Positions 49,833 to 59,779 are shown, counted from the first letter of the stretch. The stretch is DNA of 64,000 bases from Peromyscus leucopus (GCF_004664715.2 NC_051068.1:56120953-56184952); one strand, 5' to 3'. Program-made: numbers and translations. Notes: generated from the letters alone by a model not told the origin.

Positions 49833-50046
49833 CTAAGGATGCGGTCAGTTGGTGGAGGGCTGGCCTAGCATGGATGAAGGCCTGGGTGTAAGTCCCAGCA
49901 CAGCAGTGACTGGGCATGGTGGTGCCTACCAGAGATCCCAGGGCCTGGGAAGTGAAGGCAGGGGGGATCAGCAGTTGAAGGTCATCCGCACTGGTCGTTA
50001 CACACCAGCCTGGGAGAGGAAACGCTTGACTCCAACAACAAAACAC
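49833..50046 (+). mobile_element. B4-type SINE
   Basis: AAGGATGCGGTCAGTTGGTGGAGGGCTGGCCTAGC (ID half), then GACTGGGCATGGTGGTGCCTACCAGAGATCCCAGGGCCTGGGAAGTGAAGGCAG (B1 half). Confidence 0.75.
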
Positions 50047-50176
50047 AGAGCTTTGTTTCAAACTAATCTGCCTCAAACTAAGACTCAAGTGTTTGTACTT
50101 ATATATGGAAACACTATTCAACATTGCTGCGCAGGAAAGAGCTACGGGTAAGCCCACTGAAAGGAATGAACTAGAG

Positions 50177-50342
50177 CAGGGGTTCTCACCCTTCCCAATG
50201 CTGCGTGCGACCCTGTAATACAGTCCCTCGTGTTGTGGTGGCCCCCAACCAGAACATTATTCTGTTGCTACTTGATCACTGTAACTTCGCTACTGTCGTG
50301 AATCATAATGTAAATATCTGACATGCAGGTGGAGAACTGCTG
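50177..50342. mobile_element. URR1-type hAT MITE, internally shortened
   Basis: CAGGGGTTCTCACCCTTCCCAATGCTGCG ... GGTGGAGAACTGCTG ends. The interior has CTGTTGCTACTTGATCACTGTAACTTCGCTACTGTCGTGAATCATAATG. Flanking octamers AACTAGAG and GACGAGAG agree at 6 of 8. Confidence 0.85.
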
Positions 50343-50387
50343 GACGAGAGATACTTTAAGGCTTTATTTTTGTCACATACCTATTTT

Positions 50388-50539
50388 CTTTTTTTTCCAA
50401 GACAGGGTTTCTCTGTGTAACTTTGCGCCTTTCCTGGATCTCACTCTGTAGCCCAGGCTGGCCTTGAACTCACAAAGATCCGCCTGCCTCTGCCTCCCGA
50501 GTGCTGGGATTAAAGGCGTGCGCCACCACCGCCTGGCTA
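50388..50539 (-). mobile_element. Young B1 SINE, antisense, with target duplication
   Basis: CAAGACAGGGTTTCTCTGTGTAACTTTGCGCCTTTCCTGGATCTC...GCGTGCGCCACCACCGCCTGGC. CTATTTTCTTTTTT is present on both sides (50387 and 50538 areas). The GCGCCTTTCCTGG form is cricetid-like. Confidence 0.9.
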
Positions 50540-50552
50540 TTTTCTTTTTTCA

Positions 50553-50748
50553 AGATTTATGTATATGTATGAGTGCTTTGCTTGCACGTATGTCTATGTA
50601 CCACATGTGTGCCTGGTGCTCACAGAGGACAGAAAAGGGTATCAGATCCCCTGGAAGTGGAGTCACAGAGAGGTGTAAGCTGTCATGTGGGACTGAGATG
50701 AAATGTGGCCTCTGCAAGCAGTGCTCTTCACGGAGGTCTCTCTCCCGT
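50553..50748 (-). mobile_element. B2 SINE, antisense
   Basis: CAAGATTTATGTATATGTATGAGTGCTTTGCTTGC...GGTATCAGATCCCCTGGAAGTGGAGTCACAG...GGAGGTCTCTCTCC. It abuts the LTR at 50749. Confidence 0.8.
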
Positions 50749-51084
50749 TGTGGGAGATTTGTACACTGTATAAAGATGGTATTACCATGACTGGTGTACT
50801 AAAAAGCTCAACAGCCAATAATAGCTAAGCAGGAGGTAAATGTGGGGTTTCCAGGGAGAGAAAGGAAGAGGAGGAGGATCCAGGCACACAGGATAAGCCA
50901 GGAGACACAGAGAGGAAATGGGAGGTACAAGATGGAAGAGAGGTAATGCCACATGATAAAAAGGAAATTAATACAAATGGGTTAATTTATGCTAAAAAGG
51001 AAATGAGCCTAAGCTAAAGGCCAAGCTTTCATCATTAATAATAAGTCTCAGTGTTGTTATTTGCAGGATGGCAGTGTTGCTACA
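50749..51084 (+). mobile_element. Solo LTR, same family as 42.9 kb
   Basis: It begins TGTGGGAGATTTGTACACTG, contains TAAAAAGCTCAACAGCCAATAATAGCTAAGCAGG, ATGGGTTAATTTATGC and TCATTAATAATAAGTCTC, and ends GTTGCTACA. It is on the same strand as the 42.9-kb copy and no coding interior is present. Confidence 0.7.
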
Positions 51085-51114
51085 TGACTGCACATGCACT
51101 GTTCAGTAGCCAAG

Positions 51115-51470
51115 CGAGAGGCTTAGTCATCCCTTATGTCCTATGTAATGTGTGCGCTGCGTGATCGCGTCATTTGTGTGGAGCATGATCACTCAATCTA
51201 TGTGCATGCGGTGGTATAGCTATGTGAGCCTATACACGTATATGCGCACGGGGGGGGGGGGGGGGGGATCCATAAAAAGTGGATCACAGACTCCTCCCCG
51301 CTTCTTCCTCTCTTTTCCTGCACAATCTCCATAGGTCTAAGCACATTCTCTTCTGTCTCCTTTCCCTAGTAAACTCTTACAGTGGGTTTTGTTGTGTCTC
51401 GTGGCTTTTCTCCCACGGTAAAGAGCACTGCTTAATAAATAACAGTGCCTCTGTATAAAACTAACAGGCA
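51115..51470 (+). mobile_element. LTR-like segment (R/U5-type end), interrupted by G-run
   Basis: It contains CATAAAAAGTGGATCACAGACTCCTCCCC, then TTTCCCTAGTAAACTCTTACAGTGGGTTTTGTTGTGTCTCGTGGCTTTTCTCCCACGG, like the R-U5 end of a rodent retroviral LTR. Boundaries are uncertain and no genes are attached. Confidence 0.5.
51250..51267. repeat. G18 homopolymer
   Basis: Eighteen consecutive G on the plus strand. Confidence 0.97.
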
Positions 51471-51659
51471 GTCTGATGAGAAACTACTACGACCCTCTCC
51501 AGCTCCTATTTCTACTCTCATCAGCTTGAATCCTCACCCTTAGTTCTTATCTCAGTTGTCAAGTTCAAACACTATTTCCAGTTCCACAGCTTAAGCAGGT
51601 CCTTGGGGTCTTCCCTAATCCAGCTTAGAACAGATAAATTCATCAAGAAGTGAGCCTCT

Positions 51660-51803
51660 GAGCAGGGTAGCACGTCTTTAGTCCCAGCACTCAGGAGGCA
51701 GAGACCGGCAGATGTCTGAGTTAAGAGGCCAGCCTGGTCTATAGAGCGAGTTCCAAGACAGCCTGCACTACACAGAGAAGACCTGTCTCGAAACCAAAAA
51801 GAA
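51660..51803 (+). mobile_element. B1 SINE
   Basis: AGCAGGGTAGCACGTCTTTAGTCCCAGCACTCAGGAGGCAGAG...CTACACAGAGAAGACCTGTCTCGAAACC. Confidence 0.88.
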
Positions 51804-53029
51804 AAATGAGAAAGTGAACCCCAGAGTGTCACAACATTTTCTCTGGCCACTCTGGTGTTCATTTTTCAACATGGCTTCCCCAATGTGGATTTCCTCACAG
51901 CCTTTAGTGTTTGAGCAAATGGAATTCTATATGTGAACGATTTCTCCTTTGGCCACAACATTACATTGTGGCTGACATGAAAGCCATTCCTGATTCTGCA
52001 AAGGGCCCAGTGTCTGTCCTCCACACTACATTTTCCTATATTTTTATTATCCATATTTCCCTGTGAAATTGCAAGGTCAAGGGGACAAATCACTTGAGTC
52101 TGACACACAATGGGCATCCAACGACTGTGTGACAAATAAACAAATCTATAGAATAAAATACTGACTTTTCCCTGAATGACAAAGAAAATAGCAAGTTTTC
52201 TGAAACCCTATCCTACTGTAATCCACAGAAAGACAACGATAACACCAGAGAAAACAAATGCTTTGGCTTCACAAACAATGCTGGAGGGACAAATAAGGGG
52301 ATAAATACTTTAAAAATAGTTCCAACACTGACCCTACACTTACATAGGTTTGTGTGTGTTAAAATACATTTTTAAATATACAAATAAATTACAGTCAGGA
52401 GAGACATGAACTAAGGTAAACTCTTAATTTTCTAGGAAATTCACTGGAAACAGAAGTCACTGACATCTAACGTAAAGTGCATTTTCTTACAGTTAGACAG
52501 CAGATATTACATCACACTAAGGAGACATCTGAAAGCCAGGAAGTGAGAAAGCAAAATCGTGAAAAGAGTGAAAATAGTAGATTTCTAATGTAAGAATAGC
52601 TCAATAAAAAAAGTTGTATCAAAAATGTGCATAAAACTGACTGCTGTAAACTTTTTATTTCAATACGTAATAACTTTTAAAACCAAACATACCAGGAAAT
52701 CCTTAACTGGAAACACCAAATTAAACCTATTCTTTAAAAAATGCTATAAAATGATGATGTATGCTTGAAAATACTGTTAATATTTCTCCTATTTAAGCAT
52801 CACACAATGAATATACATGTTTAAAGAAAATATAATGTATTCACAAACATGTTTAATTATCAGGTTTTATGCATGAATTAAAAATAAATTTAACTTAAAA
52901 CATGGAAAAGTTTTTTTTTTTAATCTCATTTAGAAATGTGTAAGATATATGCTAAAAAATGGTGTTATCTTATAGGCCATTTAAAAAAAGAAATAAAGAA
53001 AAAAAACATACAAATAAAAACCCTTATAG

Positions 53030-53165
53030 CCAGGCATGGTAGCATACACCTTTTATCTCAGTACTCAAAAGACAAAAGCAGGTGGGTCTCTATGAGGTGA
53101 AGCCAGCCTGATCTACAATGGTGAGTTCCAGGCTAGCCAGTGAGATCCTGTCCCTAAATAAATAA
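53030..53165 (+). mobile_element. B1 SINE next to purine tract
   Basis: AGCCAGGCATGGTAGCATACACCTTTTATCTCAGTACTC...CCAGTGAGATCCTGTCCCTAAATAAATAAATGAG. Confidence 0.8.
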
Positions 53166-53192
53166 ATGAGACAGACAGATCAACTGATCTTA

Positions 53193-53193
<1 letters not shown>

Positions 53194-53241
<48 letters not shown>

Positions 53242-53433
53242 GAGGGAGGGAGGGAGGGAGGGAGGGAGGGAGGGAGGGAGGGAGGAGGGAGGGAGGGAGG
53301 GAGGGAGGAAGGAAGGAAGGAAGGAAGGAAGGAAGGAAGGAAGGAAGGAAGGAAGGAAGGAAGGAAGGAAAGAAGAGAAAAGAAAAGAAAAGAAAAGAAA
53401 AGAAAAGAAAAGAAAAGAGGGAGGGAGGGAGGG
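53194..53433. repeat. 240-bp uninterrupted purine tract
   Basis: Plus-strand blocks in order: (GA)n, (GGGA)n with one irregularity, (GGAA)n, (AAAAG)n, (GGGA)n. No pyrimidine occurs from 53194 to 53433. The Rapgef2 transcript therefore carries 240 nt of pure C/U here. The long Pro/Ser/Leu/Phe frames are artefacts. Confidence 0.97.
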
Positions 53434-54848
53434 TTTTCCAAAGCCTCATACGTGTGTCACCTTATTATACTGATGTCACATTTTACAGATGCTGGCAATA
53501 AAAAGTATTAAGGTCACATTGTAGCCAACACATTAATACAATATAACCTGACCTATTGAAGAGCTACACACCTATAATGCTTGTAGAAAACAAAAGTCAC
53601 CAGAACGGATCTGAAACTCTTTTTCCATGATTAATAGGTTTTCATTGTCTCAATTTTCCTCACTAAGAATTTGAAGCTATGCTTTATCTTGTACAATATT
53701 CACATTTATAGGAAGCAGGGGTATGTTTTAGAGAGCAAGCAGGAGTGGTAGAATAGTGTGTCAATGAGAACTTCAAGAGTAGAGAATTTTTAATTTTTCT
53801 AACCAGGCTTGGAAGCTAGAAATCTCTCACGCTTCAGTGGGGATCGTAACACGCACACGTGGGAGACGTCTTCTCTAGAGTCCTGTCTGATTTCTTTCTG
53901 CCCCGTTTTTGCTCTTCCCAACCTGGAAGAATAAAGAGCTCCCTTTCCCCACTAAAATAGGAGAGAATAAACCACACCAGAACAAGTGTGTGCCAACTTC
54001 CAAATCACTGCGACTGTGAGTGAACCATCCCTCCTGCGGGTTCAGCTCCGCCACCCATCCTCTCCACCTTTACCGTGGACCTGGGGTATCCCTGCCATAC
54101 AAATATCCAGAAATGGCCCCAAGTAATGAGAGGGTAAAACCGACAAAGCTCTCTTTCCCACCCCACTCTTTAAGGTAAAGCAACGCTGGTTACATCCCAA
54201 GAATGTCTTTTTCGGAGCTGACCCCAAATCTACCAGGCTCTGCCGAGAACAGTGTGACTCACTTCCATAATCCGCTCACTGTGAAGCTGAAAGCTCAAGC
54301 CTTTTTGGTCACCCTTAAGAGGCAATGTCCACTCATCAAAAAAGCAGCTCCACTCATCAAAATGTTAGAAAATGCTAATGAGAGTTCTCTTCTCGCTGCA
54401 TATTAATACACTCATTCTCTCTGCAAACCTCACACACTTGCCTTGCAAAGTGTCCTGGAAACGCTCTACACGGACTCAGTCTTCATGATTCTGAGGAAAA
54501 TCATCAGTCTGTTTTAAACTATTACAACACTTCTAATTTTAAAAAGAGTACATAAAGCATACATCACTGTGTGTGATTGAAATTCAAGTTTTAAATCAAA
54601 ATTAAGTTCTTAATATTTCGTGCCAAAAAAGGATAAATTACATAGGGGATTAAAAGGAAAAAATTACATTGTGCATTATTTTTTAGCTATTAAATTATGT
54701 ATTCTTAAAGTACTGTCTTTCCAGGTAAAAACTGAAAACACTAATGTTTTTTAAATCATGTATGATTTAGAAATTATATATCCATCAGTTGTTAAAATTG
54801 GATAAAAATTTTAGATTTATCACATCATTCAAAAATTAGCAGTGTCAG

Positions 54849-54925
54849 GGCTGGATAGATGGCTCAGAGGTTGAGAATGCTTACTGTGAAAACTAGGGAC
54901 CAAAATTCAGACCCCAGCCCCCAAA
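54849..54925 (+). mobile_element. 5' part of a B2/B3-family SINE
   Basis: GGGCTGGATAGATGGCTCAGAGGTTGAGAATGCTTACTG...TTCAGACCCCAGCCCCC, then the TGCG/TG run. The B3-like 3' part at 55262-55510 may be the other half, split by the B2 at 55025. Confidence 0.65.
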
Positions 54926-54941
54926 GAAACAGCAAGGGCTG

Positions 54942-54947
54942 TGCGTG

Positions 54948-55024
<77 letters not shown>
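54942..55024. repeat. (TGCG)n then (TG)n
   Basis: About 11 TGCG units followed by about 19 TG units. Confidence 0.97.
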
Positions 55025-55025
<1 letters not shown>

Positions 55026-55260
55026 GGAGCTAGAGAGACAGTTCAACAGTTAAGAGTACTTGCTGTTCTTGTAGAGAACCCATGCTTGCTTCTCAATACC
55101 CAACACCTAAATACCCATGTGGTGGCTCAAAGCTGTCTTTAACTCCAGTTACAGGGTATCTGACACCCTTTCTGAACTCTCCAGGCACCAGGCAAGCAGG
55201 TGGTGCGTATCCATACATGCAGACAAAACACTCATACACATAAAATAAAATGAAAAAATC
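55025..55260 (+). mobile_element. B2 SINE
   Basis: TTGGAGCTAGAGAGACAGTTCAACAGTTAAGAGTACTTGCTGTTCTTG...CCCATGTGGTGGCTCAAAGC...ACATAAAATAAAATG tail. Confidence 0.85.
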
Positions 55261-55261
55261 T

Positions 55262-55510
55262 AAAATAATTTTGAAGCACGGTTTGTCCCCGGGCACACCT
55301 ATAACCCCAGCACTGTCGAGGGCAGAGACAAGAGGACCGCTGAGGCTTTCTGACTGCCAGCCCAGCGGATACAAGCAGGAGCCAGGTTTAGCAAGAAGCC
55401 CTACCTCCAAGGAACGAGGCAGGGAGTCACGCAGAATATCCGACTGGGCTCCATACACTTGCACACATCCATGCACCTATGCTCATGTGTACACATACAC
55501 CACACCACCA
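55262..55510 (+). mobile_element. B3-like 3' part
   Basis: GGGCACACCTATAACCCCAGCACTGTCGAGGGCAGAGACAAGAGGACC...CACTTGCACACATCCATGCACC. Confidence 0.55.
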
Positions 55511-56484
55511 GCGATGGCCACAATTAGCAGTGTTTCTAAGCAACACTACACCAATCATATGAGCCACTTGTGGATTACAAACATGCATCCTCTTGGACAG
55601 AATATAAAGGAACTGTTTCACTTAATTTGAAAGTGTATATAAATAGTCTGTAATTTGAAGTAAGGCTACGACAATATCCAAAAACATTCATGACAGATTC
55701 CCTCCATATAAATGTAATTCATTAGTCATGACCTTTCTCCTGAACAGTAACACAGCCAGAAACAATTCTGTTACTCAACCATCTTCTAGAGAGCCAAGCA
55801 GAACCCACAACTTCAAAAGACCAATTCTGAAAATCACAGATTAGTTATCGTACGCATTAAGGAACAAGATAGGGTATTCTAGACCTCTTAATTAAAATGT
55901 AGGCAAACCAAAGCATGAAATCTGGTTAAAATTAAGGTGCAAATAAGAAAACACAGTAAGAGATTTGAAGCTCCAATTTTTTTTTTAATTTTTTTTCACT
56001 ATGCCTGTTTTTGTTTCTTAATGTAACTGAAATTTCCCCAGTATATTCCCCAAATGCTCTCATACACTGGGATTTCTAAACTTGCTTTTTCATCTCCAAA
56101 ATGATTAAAATATAGGTTTCTAAGGAATTTCCCATGAGCTTTCCCACAAAATAAAAAAAGCCAAGGCAATTCCAATGTCTGTCTTTTTCTTATTTGCAAA
56201 ACAAGTTAATGAATAACCATGCTCCGTTCACTTTTAGAAATAATTAAGCTGCACGTGGGTTCTTCAGGCACAGACCAGCCCATCTGCAGACAGCCCAAAG
56301 GAAGCCCCCGTGCTACCTCCACCTACACCAGCACTCCTAAGGTGTGCACAAGCTTCACTCCAGCAGGGCGGAACACAGCAGGACAAACCCGGGTGAACGA
56401 CATCAGCACTACAAGTCATTAGTAACATTGCAAGCTCACACACAAACGCAGGTTAGTATTAAGAAACCACACGGATTACAATAC

Positions 56485-56502
56485 CTGGGACTTAGTGCAT
56501 TC
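56485..56502 (-). CDS. Rapgef2: Rapgef2 18-nt microexon encoding ECTKSQ
   Basis: Read on the minus strand, 56502-56485 is GAATGCACTAAGTCCCAG, six codons giving ECTKSQ. It is bounded by AG at 56504-56503 and GT at 56484-56483. My recollection of the long RAPGEF2 isoform has GYHT-ECTKSQ-LPADF at this place. Exon B ends GYHT in phase 0, so the join is exact. The acceptor has a long pyrimidine tract (CCTCTTTTCCTTTCCTCCTCT) set back roughly 25-45 nt from the AG, as many very short exons do. The donor CAG|GTATTG departs from consensus at +4 to +6 and looks weak. Skipping the exon would keep the frame and remove six residues, so regulated inclusion is plausible. Finding a short predicted peptide in the correct order, strand and phase makes chance unlikely, but a cDNA junction is needed. 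Confidence 0.85.
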
Positions 56503-57171
56503 CTTTGAGCCAGAATGTAATGAGTGCCATAGAGGAGGAAAGGAAAAGAGGAACATGGTCAGACATGCTACACATCATGTTTATATCCGTGTAGAATGAT
56601 AGTATAGGATCGGCTGTATGTACTGTGCTGTGTTCTTGAGCCATGCACTGGAAAGTTATTGTGATTCATCCCCAGTACACTCATGCAACCCAACTCTCTG
56701 AGACCAGCCTTCCACCCTAGGCCCACTACACTAGTCAACTTCTTTCCAAGACAGAGATCTTGCTATGAACAATATGACTCACAAAAAATGAAGAATGATA
56801 GTTTCCATCTAAGTCTTTTTTTATCGTGTCTATCAAATATATAAAATACATCTTGTTTTCATTGTTAAAACCTGTTTAGGTCAAATAAATTGTGTGTGTG
56901 TGTGTGTGTACATATATATTTAACTTATCTTCAAAAAAGACCTAGTATTTTGAATTATAACCATGATATTGCCAATCTTAATTCATTTAGTTAAAATTTA
57001 TATCAATTGTTCACATATTAGTAAATGAATTATTGATAAAAATTTTTCACATTGAATTGTTTCTAAAAGTATCTGTTGACCGGATAATATACTGTTTAAA
57101 AAAATACTTAAAAAAAAAAATCTCACAACAACACAAAAAAACTACATTTTAAAAAACAGACCAAGACAGGC

Positions 57172-57419
57172 GCTGGAGAGATGGCTCAGAGGTTAAGAGC
57201 ACTGGCTTGCTCTTCCAAAGTTCAACGAGTTCAATTCCCAGCAACCACAGGGTGGCTCACAACCATCTGTAATGAGAGCTGGTGTCCCCGTCTTGTATGC
57301 CAGCAGAACACTGCATACACAATAAATAAATAAACAACAAACGAATGAATGAATGAATGAATGAATGAACGAATGAATGAATGAATGAGTAGATGGACAG
57401 GGCACTATATACATAATAA
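57172..57419 (+). mobile_element. B2 SINE with (AATG)n tail expansion and target duplication
   Basis: GCGCTGGAGAGATGGCTCAGAGGTTAAGAGCACTGGC head. The tail ATACACAATAAATAAATAAAC leads into (GAAT)n at about 57341-57387. AAAAACAGACC(A/C)AGA flanks it (57154 and 57422 areas). Confidence 0.88.
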
Positions 57420-57664
57420 ACAAAAACAGACCCAGAAAGGGGAAGGCTGTCTGGAAGGGGAAGGAAATATTCTACAAGAGACAAGATGGAGCAGACAAGA
57501 GAAACGGCTATGACACGACCCTCCAACGTGAGTGCCCCACGCATGCCCATCGGGTTCATCCAATCAATGTTAACACTCAACAGGAAAGTCCGTACTTGCC
57601 TGCCTTTCTGAGGGTGGAAACGGGTTTGAGAAAACAATCTGCAACTTCCTACCCTCCCTCAGCC

Positions 57665-57822
57665 TTCCTTTTTATTTCTCGACTCAAGGTCTTGGTCTGA
57701 ACCCTGGCTGGCCTGGCATTTGCTATGTAGAACAGGTGGGCCTCCAGCCTGCGGTGATCCTCCTGCCTCTGGCTCCTTCCCAGTGCTATAATCACAGGCA
57801 GGCACCACCATGCCCAGCTTCC
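57665..57822 (-). mobile_element. B1/Alu-like SINE, antisense, diverged
   Basis: TTTTTATTTCTCGACTCAAGGTCTTGG...GTGATCCTCCTGCCTCTGGCTCCTTCCCAGTGCTATAATCACAGGCAGGCACCACCATGCCCAGC. Confidence 0.7.
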
Positions 57823-58849
57823 TTCAAGCGCTTCTCTTCTTCCTGATACTCGAGTCTCTCCAACAGAGAAATGGAACTGCCTCTGTCGTAAACAAAACTC
57901 AGGTCTTCACCGAGAGAGCTCAAGTAAATGATTCTCCATGGTATACTGAAACAGTGCATGGAATAGGGAGACTACGGGTGTTCAAAACCCTGCTAAAGAT
58001 TTAAATGCCACGATCTCTCTAAGAAAAAAGTGTGTGAACGGGTATAAAGGTTGTTCAGCCTAAAGTCACTAAACACTGAGTAAATGCTCTAGTCTATATA
58101 CATTTCCCACTGTGCTTATCGGCAGAAAGAAAAACTGAGAAGTGTAAAATAGTTACCAAGTTATAGGCTAATTTCATATAATGGCCACATTCTGTATCAC
58201 ATGCACAGTTAAAGCACTTTCTCCGTTATGACATTAGCCTAAGAATTCAGGGTCCTTCCGCTATGAAAACTAAGGAAAGAAAAACGAAGCTCTAAACTGA
58301 CTGTAGACGTTTATACAAAGCACCCACTATCCGTGTCTTGGTTTCTTCAAATGTGAAAGAGTTCACTTATCAAATATCTATGAAATAAGTGACAATCAAG
58401 TAGGTCCTGGCATTGGAGAGGATCTTTAAACCTGGTTAGCAGAAATATTGCAGAACATCTTCTCATTGGGATTTTTTTTAAATCATTTCATCTCAGTTTT
58501 CTGCACTGAATAAAGGTGAGGTAATAGTCTCACAATAGAGTAAAAAAAAACTACAAAAGTAGTATGAAAGCTTTACACATATCTACTTTTTAAATAAAAG
58601 CAAATACGATACCGATCGTGAGAGGGGTGACAGCAGGAAACTAACTTCTTAAGGGAAGGAAACTTACAAAATACCAATTCAAATGCTACATGCTTGTCTC
58701 AGAGAATAGTTTAAGAAATGAAAGAGCTAAGCAGCGTCTCTCCACATCTTGTTTCAATACTTTCTAAAATCTATTTAGATGAGATGATGTTTCCACCAGA
58801 AGAAGAAAAAGCAAAATTTAAGAGAAGGGGTTTAAAAAAAAAAAAAGCG

Positions 58850-58945
58850 GGTGGAGTTCTATGAGTTCCAGGCCAGCCTGGTCTACACACCGTGAATCCC
58901 AGGCCAGCCAAGGCTACGCAGGGAGACCAGTCTCTCAGAATAAAT
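58850..58945 (+). mobile_element. Partial B1 SINE near exon B donor
   Basis: GTGGAGTTCTATGAGTTCCAGGCCAGCCTGGTCTACACACCGTGAATCCCAGGCCAGCCAAGGCTACGCAGGGAGACC; only the 3' half is present. Confidence 0.8.
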
Positions 58946-59056
58946 AACTGAATAAGTAAATAACGCAAAAATAGTCAAACTGGGCATGTTAGCCATCTTT
59001 TTATACACGCCTACCACTAAGAAAATTATGACAAGTAACGATTCTTGGTAACTTAC

Positions 59057-59224
59057 CGTATGGTAGCCTCTGGGTAAAGGGGGCTTGCCCACTGGGTAAG
59101 GGTCCACTGTGTCAATAATGGTTTGTCTTTCGCCTTTCTGGTTGATTTTCCTAAATCTTCTTCGAGACTGTCTGTGGGAGGCTTGACGCTGGAAATATTC
59201 TTCATTTTCATCCATATAGTCCAC
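59057..59224 (-). CDS. Rapgef2: Rapgef2 coding exon B (56-codon basic linker)
   Basis: This is a 168-nt phase-0 internal exon on the minus strand, exactly 56 codons. It begins VDYMDENEEYFQRQ and ends GKPPLPRGYHT, with a central arginine-rich stretch SRRRFRKINQKGERQTI. The acceptor is GGGGTTTTATTTCAG just above 59224, and the donor is ACG|GTAAGT with GT at 59056-59055, a strong site. RAPGEF6 has the very similar RQSRRRFRKINYKGERQTI at this point, so this is the conserved linker between the N-terminal CNB-like domain and the rest of the PDZ-GEF. The exon lies 1827 nt downstream of exon A and 2554 nt upstream of the microexon. Reading past the donor runs into intron, so the longer open frame to 58883 is not coding. 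A partial B1 begins about 110 nt beyond the donor. Confidence 0.95.
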
Positions 59225-59485
59225 CTGAAATAAAACCCCGGAGATATTTCATTGCTCCAATCAATCAGGACACCGCACGTTAACACTAGATGCAAAAATA
59301 AACTTACAAGCAGTCTACATTCATTCATTTTTGCAGACATCTCTAGACAAACGTTAAAGGAGTCTGCACCTCTCTGAAGCTAGCTGGCTTTCAGTTACTC
59401 TTCTGTGAAGAGGCATTCTCAGTTCCACTTTAGGACAATCTGGGTTACTCTCAAATTCCCTGTAGTTTCGGGGGAAGACACTTTA

Positions 59486-59503
59486 GTCGTCGTCGTCGTC
59501 GTG
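59486..59503. repeat. (GTC)6
   Basis: Short CpG-containing trinucleotide run about 260 nt upstream of exon B in the transcript. Confidence 0.95.
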
Positions 59504-59578
59504 CGGACTGGTGAGTCAAAGTGGTCATGGGATATGTGGCTACACTTTATGAATGCAGCTACTGCTTGTCGTAACTTT

Positions 59579-59581
<3 letters not shown>

Positions 59582-59626
<45 letters not shown>
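59582..59626. repeat. (CA)n
   Basis: About 22 CA units in the intron upstream of exon B. Confidence 0.97.
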
Positions 59627-59629
<3 letters not shown>

Positions 59630-59779
59630 TGATGCATTTGAGAAAATCTGTAAAAGTCCCCTGTAACCCTGAATGATTCAGTCAGCACTGCCAGCAGAAC
59701 TGCTCTAAAAAATCAAGGTTCCTCTTCCGGCTTACGAGCATAGCCTCAGCTTCTTTTTTGCTTATGTGGTATTGCTTTT

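Larger units (their letters stand above)
30513..56484 (-). other. Rapgef2: Rapgef2 intron between microexon and alternative first exon region
   Basis: About 26 kb of long-isoform intron that also contains the promoter and 5' UTR of the alternative first exon at its low-coordinate end. It is dense in B1, B2, B3 and B4 SINEs, L1 pieces, LTRs, URR1 elements and microsatellites, listed separately. No coding exon was recognised within it. Confidence 0.8.
56503..59056 (-). other. Rapgef2: Rapgef2 intron between exon B and the microexon (2554 nt)
   Basis: Bounded by GTAAGT after exon B and CAAAG before the microexon. It holds a partial B1 (58.9 kb), an inverted B1-like element (57.7 kb), a B2 with an AATG microsatellite tail (57.2 kb) and a short (TG)n at 56891-56908. 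The rest is unique and AT-rich. Confidence 0.85.

Noticed and set aside
53180..53449. Pro/Ser/Leu/Phe-rich frames of 83-89 residues
   Set aside because: They are translations of the complementary strand of the purine tract.
58883..59056. Extension of the exon B frame to 113 residues
   Set aside because: It crosses the GTAAGT donor into intron and a B1 fragment.
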